This document shows positions 1 through 6,390 of a DNA stretch of 8,493 nt, one piece after another. The stretch comes from Leptolyngbyaceae cyanobacterium SM1_3_5. Lineage in GTDB: Bacteria > Cyanobacteriota > Cyanobacteriia > Elainellales > Elainellaceae. Both the position numbers and the translations under genes were made by a program. The notes under the pieces were generated by a model, which saw nothing but the letters and a program-made list of their open reading frames with translations, searched no databases and was not told where the DNA came from. Each line of letters begins with the position of its first letter. Within the stretch, counting starts at the first letter, position 1. The stretch is from positions 1-8,493 of the forward strand of contig JAAUTJ010000168.1 of the NCBI GenBank assembly GCA_012031475.1, in the 5' to 3' direction.

Positions 1-49
1 TCAGCCGTTTGACTACATGACTCGCGAACTGTCTGAGAAAGATATCTAG
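1..49 (+). CDS. C-terminal tail of an unidentified protein (partial, cut by the left edge)
   Basis: Only one + strand frame is open from the left edge. Read from base 2 it gives QPFDYMTRELSEKDI and stops at TAG 47-49; the other two + frames stop within the first 20 bases. A strong intrinsic terminator on the same strand begins 30 bases after the stop, as expected at the end of a transcription unit. The 15 visible residues are too few to name a family and I do not recognise them. That this is a real gene end is an inference from the open frame plus the terminator. Confidence 0.5.
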   Translation, partial: QPFDYMTRELSEKDI

Positions 50-79
50 GCAAAGTTTTAAGAAACGACAAGAGATCGT

Positions 80-113
80 GCGTCAGAAACATAAATTTCT
101 GACGCGATTTTTT
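80..113 (+). terminator. Intrinsic (rho-independent) terminator of the upstream + strand gene
   Basis: A perfect 10-bp stem (GCGTCAGAAA at 80-89 with TTTCTGACGC at 96-105) closes a six-base loop. It is followed two bases later by a run of six T (108-113). This is the classical terminator layout for + strand transcription ending after the TAG at 47-49. On the minus strand the hairpin lacks a clean T-run, so it would stop read-through from the kinase gene at 180-2176 less efficiently. Confidence 0.85.
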
Positions 114-132
114 GTTGGGGTTTTATCCTTGG

Positions 133-167
133 GAAGCCCCCCAAATCCCCCAAAATTGGGGGAATTT
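133..167. repeat. C5/G5 hairpin dispersed repeat, copy 1
   Basis: The block begins AAGCCCCCC and contains a perfect 8-bp stem, TCCCCCAA (146-153) with TTGGGGGA (156-163), around a two-base centre. After one A:A mismatch the stem extends through AAA/TTT. It aligns base for base at about 27 of 34 positions with the block at 4303-4336, and less closely with the inverted block at 4407-4440, so the window holds three members of one family. Similar GGGGGA-hairpin repeats are common between genes of filamentous cyanobacteria. It lies just past the stop of the minus-strand kinase gene and would form a hairpin in that transcript, but no T-run follows. Confidence 0.75.
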
Positions 168-179
168 GAGGATCGCTAG

Positions 180-2176
180 TTAGTTTCCCATTGGGAGTGA
201 TCGCTGCTCCGAACTGGGCGGGACGGGCGCATACAAGGGGCGGTCGGGGTCGCGCAAAATCACTTCGCGGACAAACCGAGCGATCGCCCGCTGCGCCAAT
301 CCGGTCGCGATCTTTTGTCCCATCTGCTGCGTTTCCGGTTTTGCCAAAATGCGCGGCAAAACTGAGGCGAACTTCATCGGATCAAAGCCGCGTGTCCCTC
401 TGAGAATGTCGAGAATTCGCAGCAGGTGATCGAGGTTTTGCGCTCTTCGGGTGAAACGGCGGGCGTGTTGGCGGGCGGCTGTAGACCGAGCCAGCCCCAG
501 AAGGTATGCGTCGCGTTTTCGATCGCCAATCGCGAGTAAACATCGATCGATCGGACGATCTCGTTGACGAGATATTCGCGGATGAACTGGCCGCGATCAG
601 AGAATAGAAACTCCAGCGTTTGATCGGCCACGAGGCTCATATCGTATTCTTCGCTGCCCCTGGCATTTTTTAACAGATTCTCCAGCCGATTCCAGCGGAA
701 GCTGCCATCTTTGAACAGCAGATCGCGCAGTGAATCACGCAGTTCTGGAGATTGATCGGTAAGCAATCGTTTGGCAACGTAAGGATAAGCCTGACTTAAT
801 ACTTTGAAGTCGGGATCGGCGCTGATGGCGATGCCTTCCAGCGTGACGAGCGATCGAATAATCAAGGCATAGTAAGCCGGAACGCGAAACGGATATTCAT
901 ACATCAAAGCCGATAGCTGGTCGGTCATGCTTTTGATGTTGATTTCGGCAACGCTTGCGCTGAGGGCATCGTTGAAAACGGCGGCAAAAGCGGGCACGAT
1001 CGGCGTGAGATCCGTGTCGGGTGTGAGGAATTCCAGCTTGACATAATCTTTCGCCAGTCCTTCAAAATCGCGGTTGACCAGGTGGACGATCGCCTCGATC
1101 AAGCCATAGCGCTGATACGGCTTGATTTCGCTCATCATCCCGAAGTCGAGATAGGCGAGTTTGCCGTCCGGCATTGCCAACAAGTTACCGGGATGCGGAT
1201 CGGCGTGAAAGAAGCCGTGTTCCAACAGTTGGCGGAGCGAACACTGAACGCCGACATCAATCAGGTGGGTGGCATCAATGCCCATTGCGCGAATCCGATC
1301 TAGCTGCGTCAGCTTCACGCCCGTAATCCACTCCATTGTCAGGACGCGACGGGCAGTATATTCCCAGTAGATGCGCGGCACGTAGACATCTGGCAGTTGG
1401 CCGTAAAGCTGGGCGAACCGCTCGGCGTTGTGGCCTTCTTGGGTGTAGTCCATCTCCTCGAAAATTCGAGCGCCAAACTCATCGGTGATGCCAACGAGAT
1501 CGCTGCGGATTTGCTTAAAGGTGTTGGTTGCCCAGCGCGACAGCCGCCGCAGAATGTAGATGTCCAGCGCGATCAGTTGCGCCAGTCCGGGACGCTGCAC
1601 CTTAACGGCGACCGTTTCCCCGGTTTTCAGCTTGCCTTTGTAAACTTGGCCGAGGCTGGCTGCGGCGATCGGCATGGGCGAAAGTTCGGCGTAGATATTT
1701 TCGGGTCGATCGCCCAACTCTTCCTCGATAAACCGAAACGCGACCTCGTTCGGAAACGGCGGCAACTGGTCTTGCAGCTTCGTCAATTCTTCCAGATACA
1801 AAGGCGGCACCAGATCCGGTCGCGTCGAAAGCGCCTGCCCGATTTTGATGAAGGCTGGCCCCAACTTGGTGACAATTTTGCGGACCTGTTCCGCCCGTTT
1901 GGGTTGCTTTTCGATCGTCTGTCCGGTGCGCTGATCCCACCACAGATTCAAGGCGAAAAATACGAACGGCATGGCGATCGCCCACAGCCGACCCCACACC
2001 TGAAACGGACGGCGGCGATAGTGCGCTTCGATCGCGTCTGGGTCATAGCGCAAGGCGGGGGTTTGAGAACTGCCGATGTTGGCGGGTTTGAGCGCGTCCG
2101 GCAGCGGATCGGCCAGGATCTCAGCGGGCAGCGATCGATCGATCGATTCGGTTTCGGGCGCGGTAACAAGGGTCAT
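180..2176 (-). CDS. ABC1/UbiB (AarF)-family atypical protein kinase, with a one-base frameshift near the C-terminus
   Basis: ABC1 (UbiB/Coq8) proteins are atypical kinases/ATPases linked to prenyl-quinone metabolism; cyanobacterial members resemble the plastoglobule ABC1K proteins. Counting from ATG 2174-2176, the family marks are: a hydrophobic stretch at about 61-81, possibly a membrane segment; the KIGQ motif at 111-114; the alanine-rich nucleotide loop AAASLGQVY at 171-179; the lysine motif VAVKVQRPG at 189-197; the helix-C glutamate region EGHNAERF at 247-254; HADPHPGN at 324-331; and DFG at 344-346. As written, the frame leaves the family sequence after K580 and stops at 374 after 20 unrelated residues. 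The lost tail (NLDHLLRILDIL, then GFDPMKF, AKPETQQMGQ and RAIARFVREVIL) continues in the adjacent frame to TAA at 180-182. Adding one A to the AAAA run (TTTT at 436-439 on the + strand) restores 665 residues. I prefer start 2176 over an upstream ATG at 2320, because the extra 48 residues look non-coding and the likely -10 box lies between the two. No Shine-Dalgarno is visible. The family call is firm; the substrate is unknown. Confidence 0.9.
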
Positions 2177-2424
2177 AGGGTAGGGGCGAACGTAAACAGT
2201 TCTGTTAAGTATTGTATCGGGTGAATCGGTTCGATTCCAGAATTTCCAAATCGCAATTCCCGCAGGCAGATCGATCGGGCAATCATTCCCGACCAAAGTG
2301 AACATCAGCACTAGATTCAAGCAACAGCCACTAAACTGAAGGTTAGACCATCGGTGAAAGCACTCCTTTTAGTTTCTTTGGCGCTGTTGCAATCGGCATC
2401 CTTCGTATAGATCAACCTTCATTC
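2177..2424. promoter_or_regulatory. Divergent intergenic region with candidate promoters for the ABC1 kinase gene and recN
   Basis: These 248 bases separate two genes transcribed away from each other, so both promoters should lie here. For the minus-strand kinase, TACAAT (minus strand, 2216-2211) is a good -10 box about 35 bases before ATG 2176. A weak -35 (TGGAAT, 2239-2234) sits 17 bases further upstream. For recN, TATAGA at 2406-2411 is a possible -10 just before ATG 2425. TTGCAA at 2387-2392 is nearby but at a poor 13-base spacing. Neither gene has a clear ribosome-binding site. I see no riboswitch or strong hairpin. Confidence 0.4.
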
Positions 2425-4242
2425 ATGCTGATCTCTCTTCAGATTGAGAACTTTGCCCTGATCGATCGCCTGGAACTGGACTTCAGTGCGGGTCTAAACG
2501 TTTTGACGGGAGAAACCGGAGCCGGAAAATCAATTATTCTCGATGCGCTGGATGCGGCTTTGGGCGGCAAAGTCGGGTCGCGATCGATCCGCACGGGAGC
2601 CGATCGCGCCTCGATCGAAGCGACGTTCAAGCTGGATGCCGATTTGCGATCGTGGCTGGAAGCTGAGGAAATTGAACAATTAGACGAAGAGGCGATCGTC
2701 TGTAGCCGCGAGTTGACGGCGGGGAAAAGTGTGCGGAGTCGATCGCGAGTCAACGGCGTTCTGGTCAACAAACAGCAGATGGACGCGCTGTATGAACGAC
2801 TGGTGGAAATTACCGCTCAAGGCCAAACCGTCCAGCTTGGACAACCGGGATTGCAGCGCGGCTGGCTGGACGGCTTTGGCGGCACGGATTTAATTGCCCA
2901 GCGCGAAAAGGTTGCAGCAGCTTTTGCGAACGCTCAACAAGCTCTACAGGCTCTGGAGAAACGCCGCCAGTTTGAGCAGCAGCGCTTGCAGCAGCTTGAT
3001 CTGTTTGAATATCAGGCGAAAGAACTGTCTGAAGCCGATTTGAGCGATCCCGACGAACTGGCGAATTTGGAGCAGGAACGCCAGCGGCTCAGCCACAGCG
3101 TCGAGCTTCAGCAGCAAAGCTACGAAGTCTTTCAGGCGCTCTATCAAAACGACAGCGGCAAAGCGGCCTCTGATCTATTGGGCAAGGCCGAAACGGTTTT
3201 GACCGATATGCTGCGCTATGACGAGCAGGTGCAGCCGATTCTGGATATGGTCAGCAGCGCTTTGGCGGATATTCAGTCGGCCAGTCGCGAAATTAGCGCC
3301 TATGGCGACGGGCTGGAAACCGACCCGGAACGCTTGCAGGAAGTCGAGTCGCGAATCGTGCAGCTTAAGCAGATCATCCGCAAATATGGGCCGACTTTGG
3401 CCGACGCGATCGCCCACAACGAGCAAGTCCAGCGCGATCTGGCGGAAATTAGCGGCACGGGACAATCGATCGAAGTTTTGGAAGAACAATACGACAAGCG
3501 ACAGGCCGAACTCGTTGCCCAGTGCGCCAAGCTGACCAAACTGCGGCAGGAAGCAGCCCGATCGATCGAAGCCCTGCTGATTTGCGAACTCAAACCGCTG
3601 GCAATGGAAAAAGTCCAGTTTGAAGTCGAAATCGCCCCGATCGCACCCGCCGCGCATGGAGCCGATCGAATCACGTTTGTCTTCAGCCCGAATCCGGGTG
3701 AACCGCTCCAGCCGCTCAACGCGATCGCCTCCGGTGGCGAAATGAGCCGCTTTCTGCTTGCCCTGAAAGCCTGTCTGTCTCAGGTCGATGCGATCGGCAC
3801 GATGGTGTTTGACGAAATTGATGTGGGCGTGTCGGGTCGGGTGGCGCAGGCGATCGCCGAAAAGCTCTATCAGCTGAGCCTCAGCCATCAGGTCTTGTGC
3901 GTGACGCACCAGCCGATCGTCGCAGCAATGGCCGATTCGCACTTCCACGTGGATAAGCAGGTGATTGACGAAGTAAAACGAAACGGGTCAAAGGCGAATG
4001 GGTCGCAGGCGGAAGACGTGCGAACAGTGGTGCGCGTCCGCCAGCTTGACGAAGCCGATCGCCGCGAAGAACTCGCCCAAATTGCCGGAGGCCGATCGGC
4101 ACAAGAAGCGATCGCCTTTGCCGAATCGCTGTTGACACAAGCCGCCCACGCTCGATTGACAACTGCACCCGCCGCGAATACAGTGAGCCAATCCGCGCCG
4201 CCTGCTGCCACCAAGAAGACCAAGGCGCGATCGAAAAAATAG
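2425..4242 (+). CDS. recN: DNA repair protein RecN (SMC-like ATPase)
   Basis: RecN is an SMC-like cytoplasmic ATPase that acts early in recombinational repair of double-strand breaks. The 605-residue product has the full set of motifs in order. The N-terminal strand LQIENFALID leads to Walker A GETGAGKS (29-36). A long Gln/Glu-rich coiled-coil region covers roughly 155-375. The ABC signature IASGGEMSR is at 434-442, Walker B TMVFDEID at 459-466 followed by VGVSGRVAQAIAEKL, and the histidine switch CVTHQP at 492-497. It is somewhat longer than E. coli RecN (553 residues); the extra length includes an insert after about 515 and a basic tail (KKTKARSKK). ATG 2425 is the natural start because the family begins directly with the first beta strand. 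The stop codon TAG 4240-4242 overlaps the ribosome-binding site of the next gene, suggesting co-transcription. The frame is intact, and four HIP1 octamers lie in its second half. Confidence 0.96.
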   Translation: MLISLQIENFALIDRLELDFSAGLNVLTGETGAGKSIILDALDAALGGKVGSRSIRTGADRASIEATFKLDADLRSWLEAEEIEQLDEEAIVCSRELTAGKSVRSRSRVNGVLVNKQQMDALYERLVEITAQGQTVQLGQPGLQRGWLDGFGGTDLIAQREKVAAAFANAQQALQALEKRRQFEQQRLQQLDLFEYQAKELSEADLSDPDELANLEQERQRLSHSVELQQQSYEVFQALYQNDSGKAASDLLGKAETVLTDMLRYDEQVQPILDMVSSALADIQSASREISAYGDGLETDPERLQEVESRIVQLKQIIRKYGPTLADAIAHNEQVQRDLAEISGTGQSIEVLEEQYDKRQAELVAQCAKLTKLRQEAARSIEALLICELKPLAMEKVQFEVEIAPIAPAAHGADRITFVFSPNPGEPLQPLNAIASGGEMSRFLLALKACLSQVDAIGTMVFDEIDVGVSGRVAQAIAEKLYQLSLSHQVLCVTHQPIVAAMADSHFHVDKQVIDEVKRNGSKANGSQAEDVRTVVRVRQLDEADRREELAQIAGGRSAQEAIAFAESLLTQAAHARLTTAPAANTVSQSAPPAATKKTKARSKK

Positions 4243-4245
4243 GAG
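4241..4245 (+). promoter_or_regulatory. Ribosome-binding site AGGAG for ATG 4254
   Basis: AGGAG overlaps the recN stop codon and stands eight bases before ATG 4254. It is one of only two clear Shine-Dalgarno sequences in the window. It fixes 4254 as the original start of the pentapeptide gene, although the frame from that ATG is no longer continuous with the body of the protein. Confidence 0.7.
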
Positions 4246-4253
4246 ATGCGATC

Positions 4254-5215
4254 ATGCGATCGAGCTTGAAGCAGCTTTCCTTTCGCTTACCAGCAGATGT
4301 GGAAAGCCCCCTCAATCCCCCACTCGTGGGGGACTTCCGATCTGGCCTACTGCAAGTAAAATCTAATCAGAACGCGCTCGGCTCCCAAAACTCACCCACA
4401 CCGTCAAAGTCCCCAATTCATGGGGGATCTAGGGGCGAAAAGCACCAAGCACTCAGCAGATCAGCTTACGCCTCGTTCTGACAACGGCCTTTTTGCTCTT
4501 GCCAAGCTCGATCGCCCGTGCCGCCGATCCTGACGACCTTGCTCAGCTTTTGCAGTACGGCTTTTGTACGGCCTGCGATCTATCCGGCGCGGACTTGAGC
4601 GGCATGAATTTTGAAGGGGCGGTGTTGACCGGATCGATTTTTACGGGCGCAAACCTCAGCGGCGCGAATTTGCAGCATACGGACTTGAGCCACGCGATTT
4701 TGAACGCCACGAATCTGAGTGGGACAAACTTCAGCTTTGCCAATTTGAACAACGCCAGCCTTTCGGGAGCTAGAATGCAGCCTGCGGCAAACTTTACCGG
4801 AGCGGATTTGCGCGGAGCCGTGATGCCCGGAGGCGTGATTCGATCGAACGAAGCGCCACAGGTTCCCCAAATTGGCGAAATGATGCAGTTCCCGACGACC
4901 AATCCCGCTGTGCCGACCGATCGCGTACAAGTGCATCCGCTGGGTGAAGCGCTGCCCCTGCCGACCACCGACCCGCGACTGCCCGAACCCGCAAATCCGA
5001 CTGAGGTGCTGCAAATGCCCACGACGAATTTAGCAGTTCCCACACCGCAAAATGCGCCCGATCCCTTCCAGGCCAATCCGCTGCCGCGACCAACGACGAG
5101 TCTGGGCGGTTCACAAGGGCGACAGTGGAGCCGTAGCGATCGCCGCATCGTCAGTCAAAAAATCACCTGCCTTCTAAAAATGGGAAGCAGGCGATACATG
5201 GAATCAAATGAGTAG
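4254..5215 (+). CDS. Exported pentapeptide-repeat protein; signal-peptide codons split by a 179-bp insertion
   Basis: The body, open from 4433 and with TTG 4493 as the only common start codon before it, encodes a Sec-type signal end (AFLLLPSSIARA, then ADPDD), a CTAC motif (CxxC) and about 15 pentapeptide repeats of the A(D/N)LSG type. A proline-rich tail follows with four PTT motifs (codons at 4892, 4961, 5018 and 5090). Pentapeptide repeats form a right-handed quadrilateral beta helix; the function here is unknown, and the location would be periplasm or thylakoid lumen. The N-terminus is displaced: ATG 4254, with a good ribosome-binding site, encodes MRSSLKQLSFRL and then runs into repeat sequence, ending at TGA 4479-4481 in another frame. 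Removing 179 bases between the two GCTTAC copies joins MRSSLKQLSFRL in frame to RLVLTTAFLLLPSSIARA, giving a textbook signal peptide and a 260-residue protein. As it stands the gene is probably unexported, truncated or silent. The last 30 or so codons overlap a minus-strand terminator. Confidence 0.75.
4303..4336 (+). repeat. C5/G5 hairpin dispersed repeat, copy 2 (left arm of the insertion)
   Basis: AAAGCCCCC followed by a perfect 8-bp stem, TCCCCCAC (4316-4323) with GTGGGGGA (4326-4333), around a two-base centre. It has the same architecture as 133-167. It pairs as an inverted repeat with 4407-4440 (about 22 of 34 positions identical). Confidence 0.75.
4407..4440 (-). repeat. C5/G5 hairpin dispersed repeat, copy 3 (right arm of the insertion, inverted)
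   Basis: The reverse complement of this block contains GATCCCCCATGAATTGGGGAC, split here as GATCCCCCATG then AATTGGGGAC, aligning with copies 1 and 2. It is the most diverged copy: its G/C arms are partly shortened to four bases (TCCCC at 4410-4414, GGGG at 4432-4435). The G4 run and the A4 run next to it (4438-4441) are the two places where one extra base would put the whole insertion in frame. Confidence 0.65.
5157..5195 (-). terminator. Intrinsic terminator of cysH, inside the 3' end of the pentapeptide gene
   Basis: On the minus strand a stem reads CCTGCTTC (5191-5184), loop, then GAAGGCAGG (5174-5166) with one bulged base. It extends past one mismatch by GAT/ATC pairing and is followed at once by six T (5162-5157). 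It starts 35 bases after the cysH stop codon. The same bases are codons of the last residues of the convergent pentapeptide gene. No T-run follows on the + strand, so it is directional for cysH. Confidence 0.75.
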
Positions 5216-5229
5216 TCTAGATGTGCAGT

Positions 5230-5988
5230 CTAGATATGAATGCCGCACTCGGTTTTGTTGGAGCCGCGCCAGCGTCCAGCCCGTTCGTCTTCACCATCGC
5301 GCACCGGAGTGGTGATCGGTTCGTCGCCGATGCTGGGATAGCCTTGATCGTGCAGCGGATTGTAGATCATTTTGTGTTCCGCCACATATTCCCACGACTT
5401 CTCGCGTGTCCAGCTTGCCAGCGGATTGACTTTGAGACGCTGCTGCGAATCGAGTTCAAGCACGGGCATATCTGCACGGGTGACGGCTTGGTCGCGGCGG
5501 CGTCCGGTGATCCAGGCGATCGCGCCCAACTCCTGCAAGCCGCGCTGAAGCGGTTCAATTTTCGTCAGGTGGTGAAACTGGGTGATGTCGCGATCCCACA
5601 GGGCATCGCCGTACCGAGCGGCGAATTCGTCGCGGGAGTTGATATCGGGAATTTTGTACACTTGCAGATTCAGGTTATAAATCTGCTCGGCTTTCTCGAC
5701 GAGTTCCAGCGTTTGCGGAAAGTGGTAGAGCGTGTCGAGAAACAGCACGGGAACCGGAGAATTTGGCTGAAGCTGACGATAGAGAAGGTCGGTAATCAGG
5801 ACATCATCCACGTTAAACGCGCTCGTTTGCACCAGTCCAGTCGGAATGTTAGCCGTACACCAAGCCAGGATTTCGGCAGGATGGGCAGTGTCAAATCGCT
5901 GATTGAGTTCAGCTAAATCAAGATTTTGCAGGACACTGGCGGCTGAAGCGGCGGCTGGGGTCGAGGCGGGCGTGGAGCTTGTCGTCAT
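5230..5988 (-). CDS. cysH: Phosphoadenylyl-sulfate (PAPS) reductase, thioredoxin/glutaredoxin-dependent
   Basis: CysH reduces activated sulfate to sulfite in assimilatory sulfate reduction in the cytoplasm. The 252-residue product has the family's nucleotide-binding region TSAFNVDDVLITDLL (55-69, matching the usual TSSFG type), FLDTLYHFPQTLE (83-95), the arginine-rich ITGRRRDQAVTRADM (160-174), NPLASWT (188-194), and the catalytic C-terminal KTECGIH (245-251) with nucleophile Cys248. The cysteines that ligate a [4Fe-4S] cluster in APS reductases are absent: the usual CC before KIEPL is HH/LT here (139-142), and the CEPC position reads DEPI (222-225). This points to the cluster-free, PAPS-specific type (EC 1.8.4.8) that takes electrons from thioredoxin or glutaredoxin. 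The first 20 residues are a Ser/Thr/Ala-rich extension; ATG 5986-5988 is the only suitable start. The gene stands alone on its strand, with its own terminator and a divergent redox gene upstream. The frame is intact. Confidence 0.94.
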   Translation of the reverse strand: MTTSSTPASTPAAASAASVLQNLDLAELNQRFDTAHPAEILAWCTANIPTGLVQTSAFNVDDVLITDLLYRQLQPNSPVPVLFLDTLYHFPQTLELVEKAEQIYNLNLQVYKIPDINSRDEFAARYGDALWDRDITQFHHLTKIEPLQRGLQELGAIAWITGRRRDQAVTRADMPVLELDSQQRLKVNPLASWTREKSWEYVAEHKMIYNPLHDQGYPSIGDEPITTPVRDGEDERAGRWRGSNKTECGIHI

Positions 5989-6096
5989 ACCTGGATTACT
6001 CGATTTTTTGTAGTCTAGACTTCATGAATCATCATATCTCGAAATGGCACTAAGCCGATCGAGAAATGCGCTTTAGGAACAATTACCCAACCGTCG
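5989..6096. promoter_or_regulatory. Divergent control region of cysH and the glutaredoxin-like gene, with an AGTCTAGACT palindrome
   Basis: Minus-strand TATGAT (6036-6031) is a good -10 candidate for cysH, 43 bases before its ATG; no clear -35 is seen at normal spacing. The perfect 10-bp palindrome AGTCTAGACT (6012-6021) falls at or just after the predicted start of cysH transcription, a usual place for a repressor site, and TTCATGAA (6021-6028) is a second palindrome next to it. For the + strand gene I see no convincing promoter. The regulatory role is inference. Confidence 0.35.
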
Positions 6097-6360
6097 ATGC
6101 ACCTGATTCTTTACAGTAAACCGGGCTGCCATTTATGCGAAGGACTGCAAGAAAAGCTCGCTCAAGTCCAACCGTCGATCGATCTCGAAGTGCGCGACAT
6201 CACGACGCGATCGGATTGGTTCGATGCTTATCAGTACGAAATTCCCGTTTTGGTCGCCGTCAATGAGGCAGGCGAAATGCAAATTCTGCCTCGACTTTCG
6301 CCCCGCGCCAGCCTCACCCAAGTGGAGCAGATGCTACAGAAATACCTTCAAAATGGTTGA
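6097..6360 (+). CDS. Small glutaredoxin/thioredoxin-fold protein with a CxxC motif
   Basis: The 87-residue product has a short beta strand (LILYSKPG), then the redox motif CHLC (Cys11, Cys14) at the start of helix 1, and the cis-proline segment YEIPVLV with Pro50. This is the layout of the glutaredoxin-like family (COG0695/DUF836 type) and the length is normal for it. It probably handles dithiol/disulfide exchange in the cytoplasm; the partner is not shown by the sequence. It lies 30 bases before murE on the same strand, so the two are likely co-transcribed, and it is divergent from cysH, whose enzyme needs a dithiol donor. ATG 6097 directly precedes the first strand. No Shine-Dalgarno is visible. 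Whether it binds glutathione is uncertain, since the classical CPYC site is absent. Confidence 0.85.
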   Translation: MHLILYSKPGCHLCEGLQEKLAQVQPSIDLEVRDITTRSDWFDAYQYEIPVLVAVNEAGEMQILPRLSPRASLTQVEQMLQKYLQNG

Positions 6361-6377
6361 AAATAAGCCCAGATGTG

Positions 6378-6384
6378 AGGAGGT
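6378..6384 (+). promoter_or_regulatory. Strong ribosome-binding site of murE (AGGAGGT)
   Basis: AGGAGGT matches the anti-Shine-Dalgarno sequence fully and ends six bases before ATG 6391. It supports the chosen murE start and is the strongest such site in the window. Confidence 0.85.
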
Positions 6385-6390
6385 GTTGAC

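Larger units (their letters stand above)
4291..4463. mobile_element. Small non-coding insertion (MITE-like) with GCTTAC target-site duplication
   Basis: The 173-bp segment is flanked by GCTTAC at 4285-4290 and 4464-4469. It begins CAGCAGATGTGG and ends CAGCAGATCA, so an 8-bp CAGCAGAT direct repeat marks both ends. Inside, two copies of the C5/G5 hairpin repeat (4303-4336 and 4407-4440) face each other as imperfect 34-bp inverted repeats around a plain 70-bp centre. It encodes no transposase, so any movement would need one supplied elsewhere. The best evidence that it is an insertion is that its removal, with one GCTTAC copy, rebuilds the signal peptide of the host gene exactly. The enzyme responsible is unknown. 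An older rearrangement between repeats is the alternative. Confidence 0.65.

Noticed and set aside
180..377. A separate 65-residue minus-strand gene
   Set aside because: Its sequence is the conserved C-terminus of the ABC1 kinase, and the same frame continues upstream to the frameshift point at 436-439.
1397..2224. A 275-codon + strand open frame antisense to the ABC1 kinase
   Set aside because: It is a shadow of the strongly supported kinase frame, has no recognisable domain, and its composition is what an antisense reading of this GC-rich gene would give.
2177..2320. An upstream ATG at 2320 that would add 48 residues to the ABC1 kinase
   Set aside because: The added residues show no family similarity, and the best -10 box (2216-2211) lies downstream of that ATG. 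ATG 2176 fits better.
2337..2421. Inverted TGAAGGTT/AACCTTCA flanking the recN promoter region
   Set aside because: An 8-bp match separated by about 70 bases in a 250-base region is expected by chance at roughly this rate, and nothing else supports it.
3175..3948. A 257-codon minus-strand open frame inside recN
   Set aside because: It is opposite the intact recN coding frame with all its motifs, and has no family features of its own.
4254..4481. An independent 75-residue gene after recN
   Set aside because: Most of it is hairpin-repeat sequence. Its first 12 codons are better explained as the displaced start of the pentapeptide gene.
6010..6023. An NtcA-type site (GTA-N8-TAC)
   Set aside because: The match is GTA-N8-TTC, and no -10 box lies at the expected distance downstream on the + strand.
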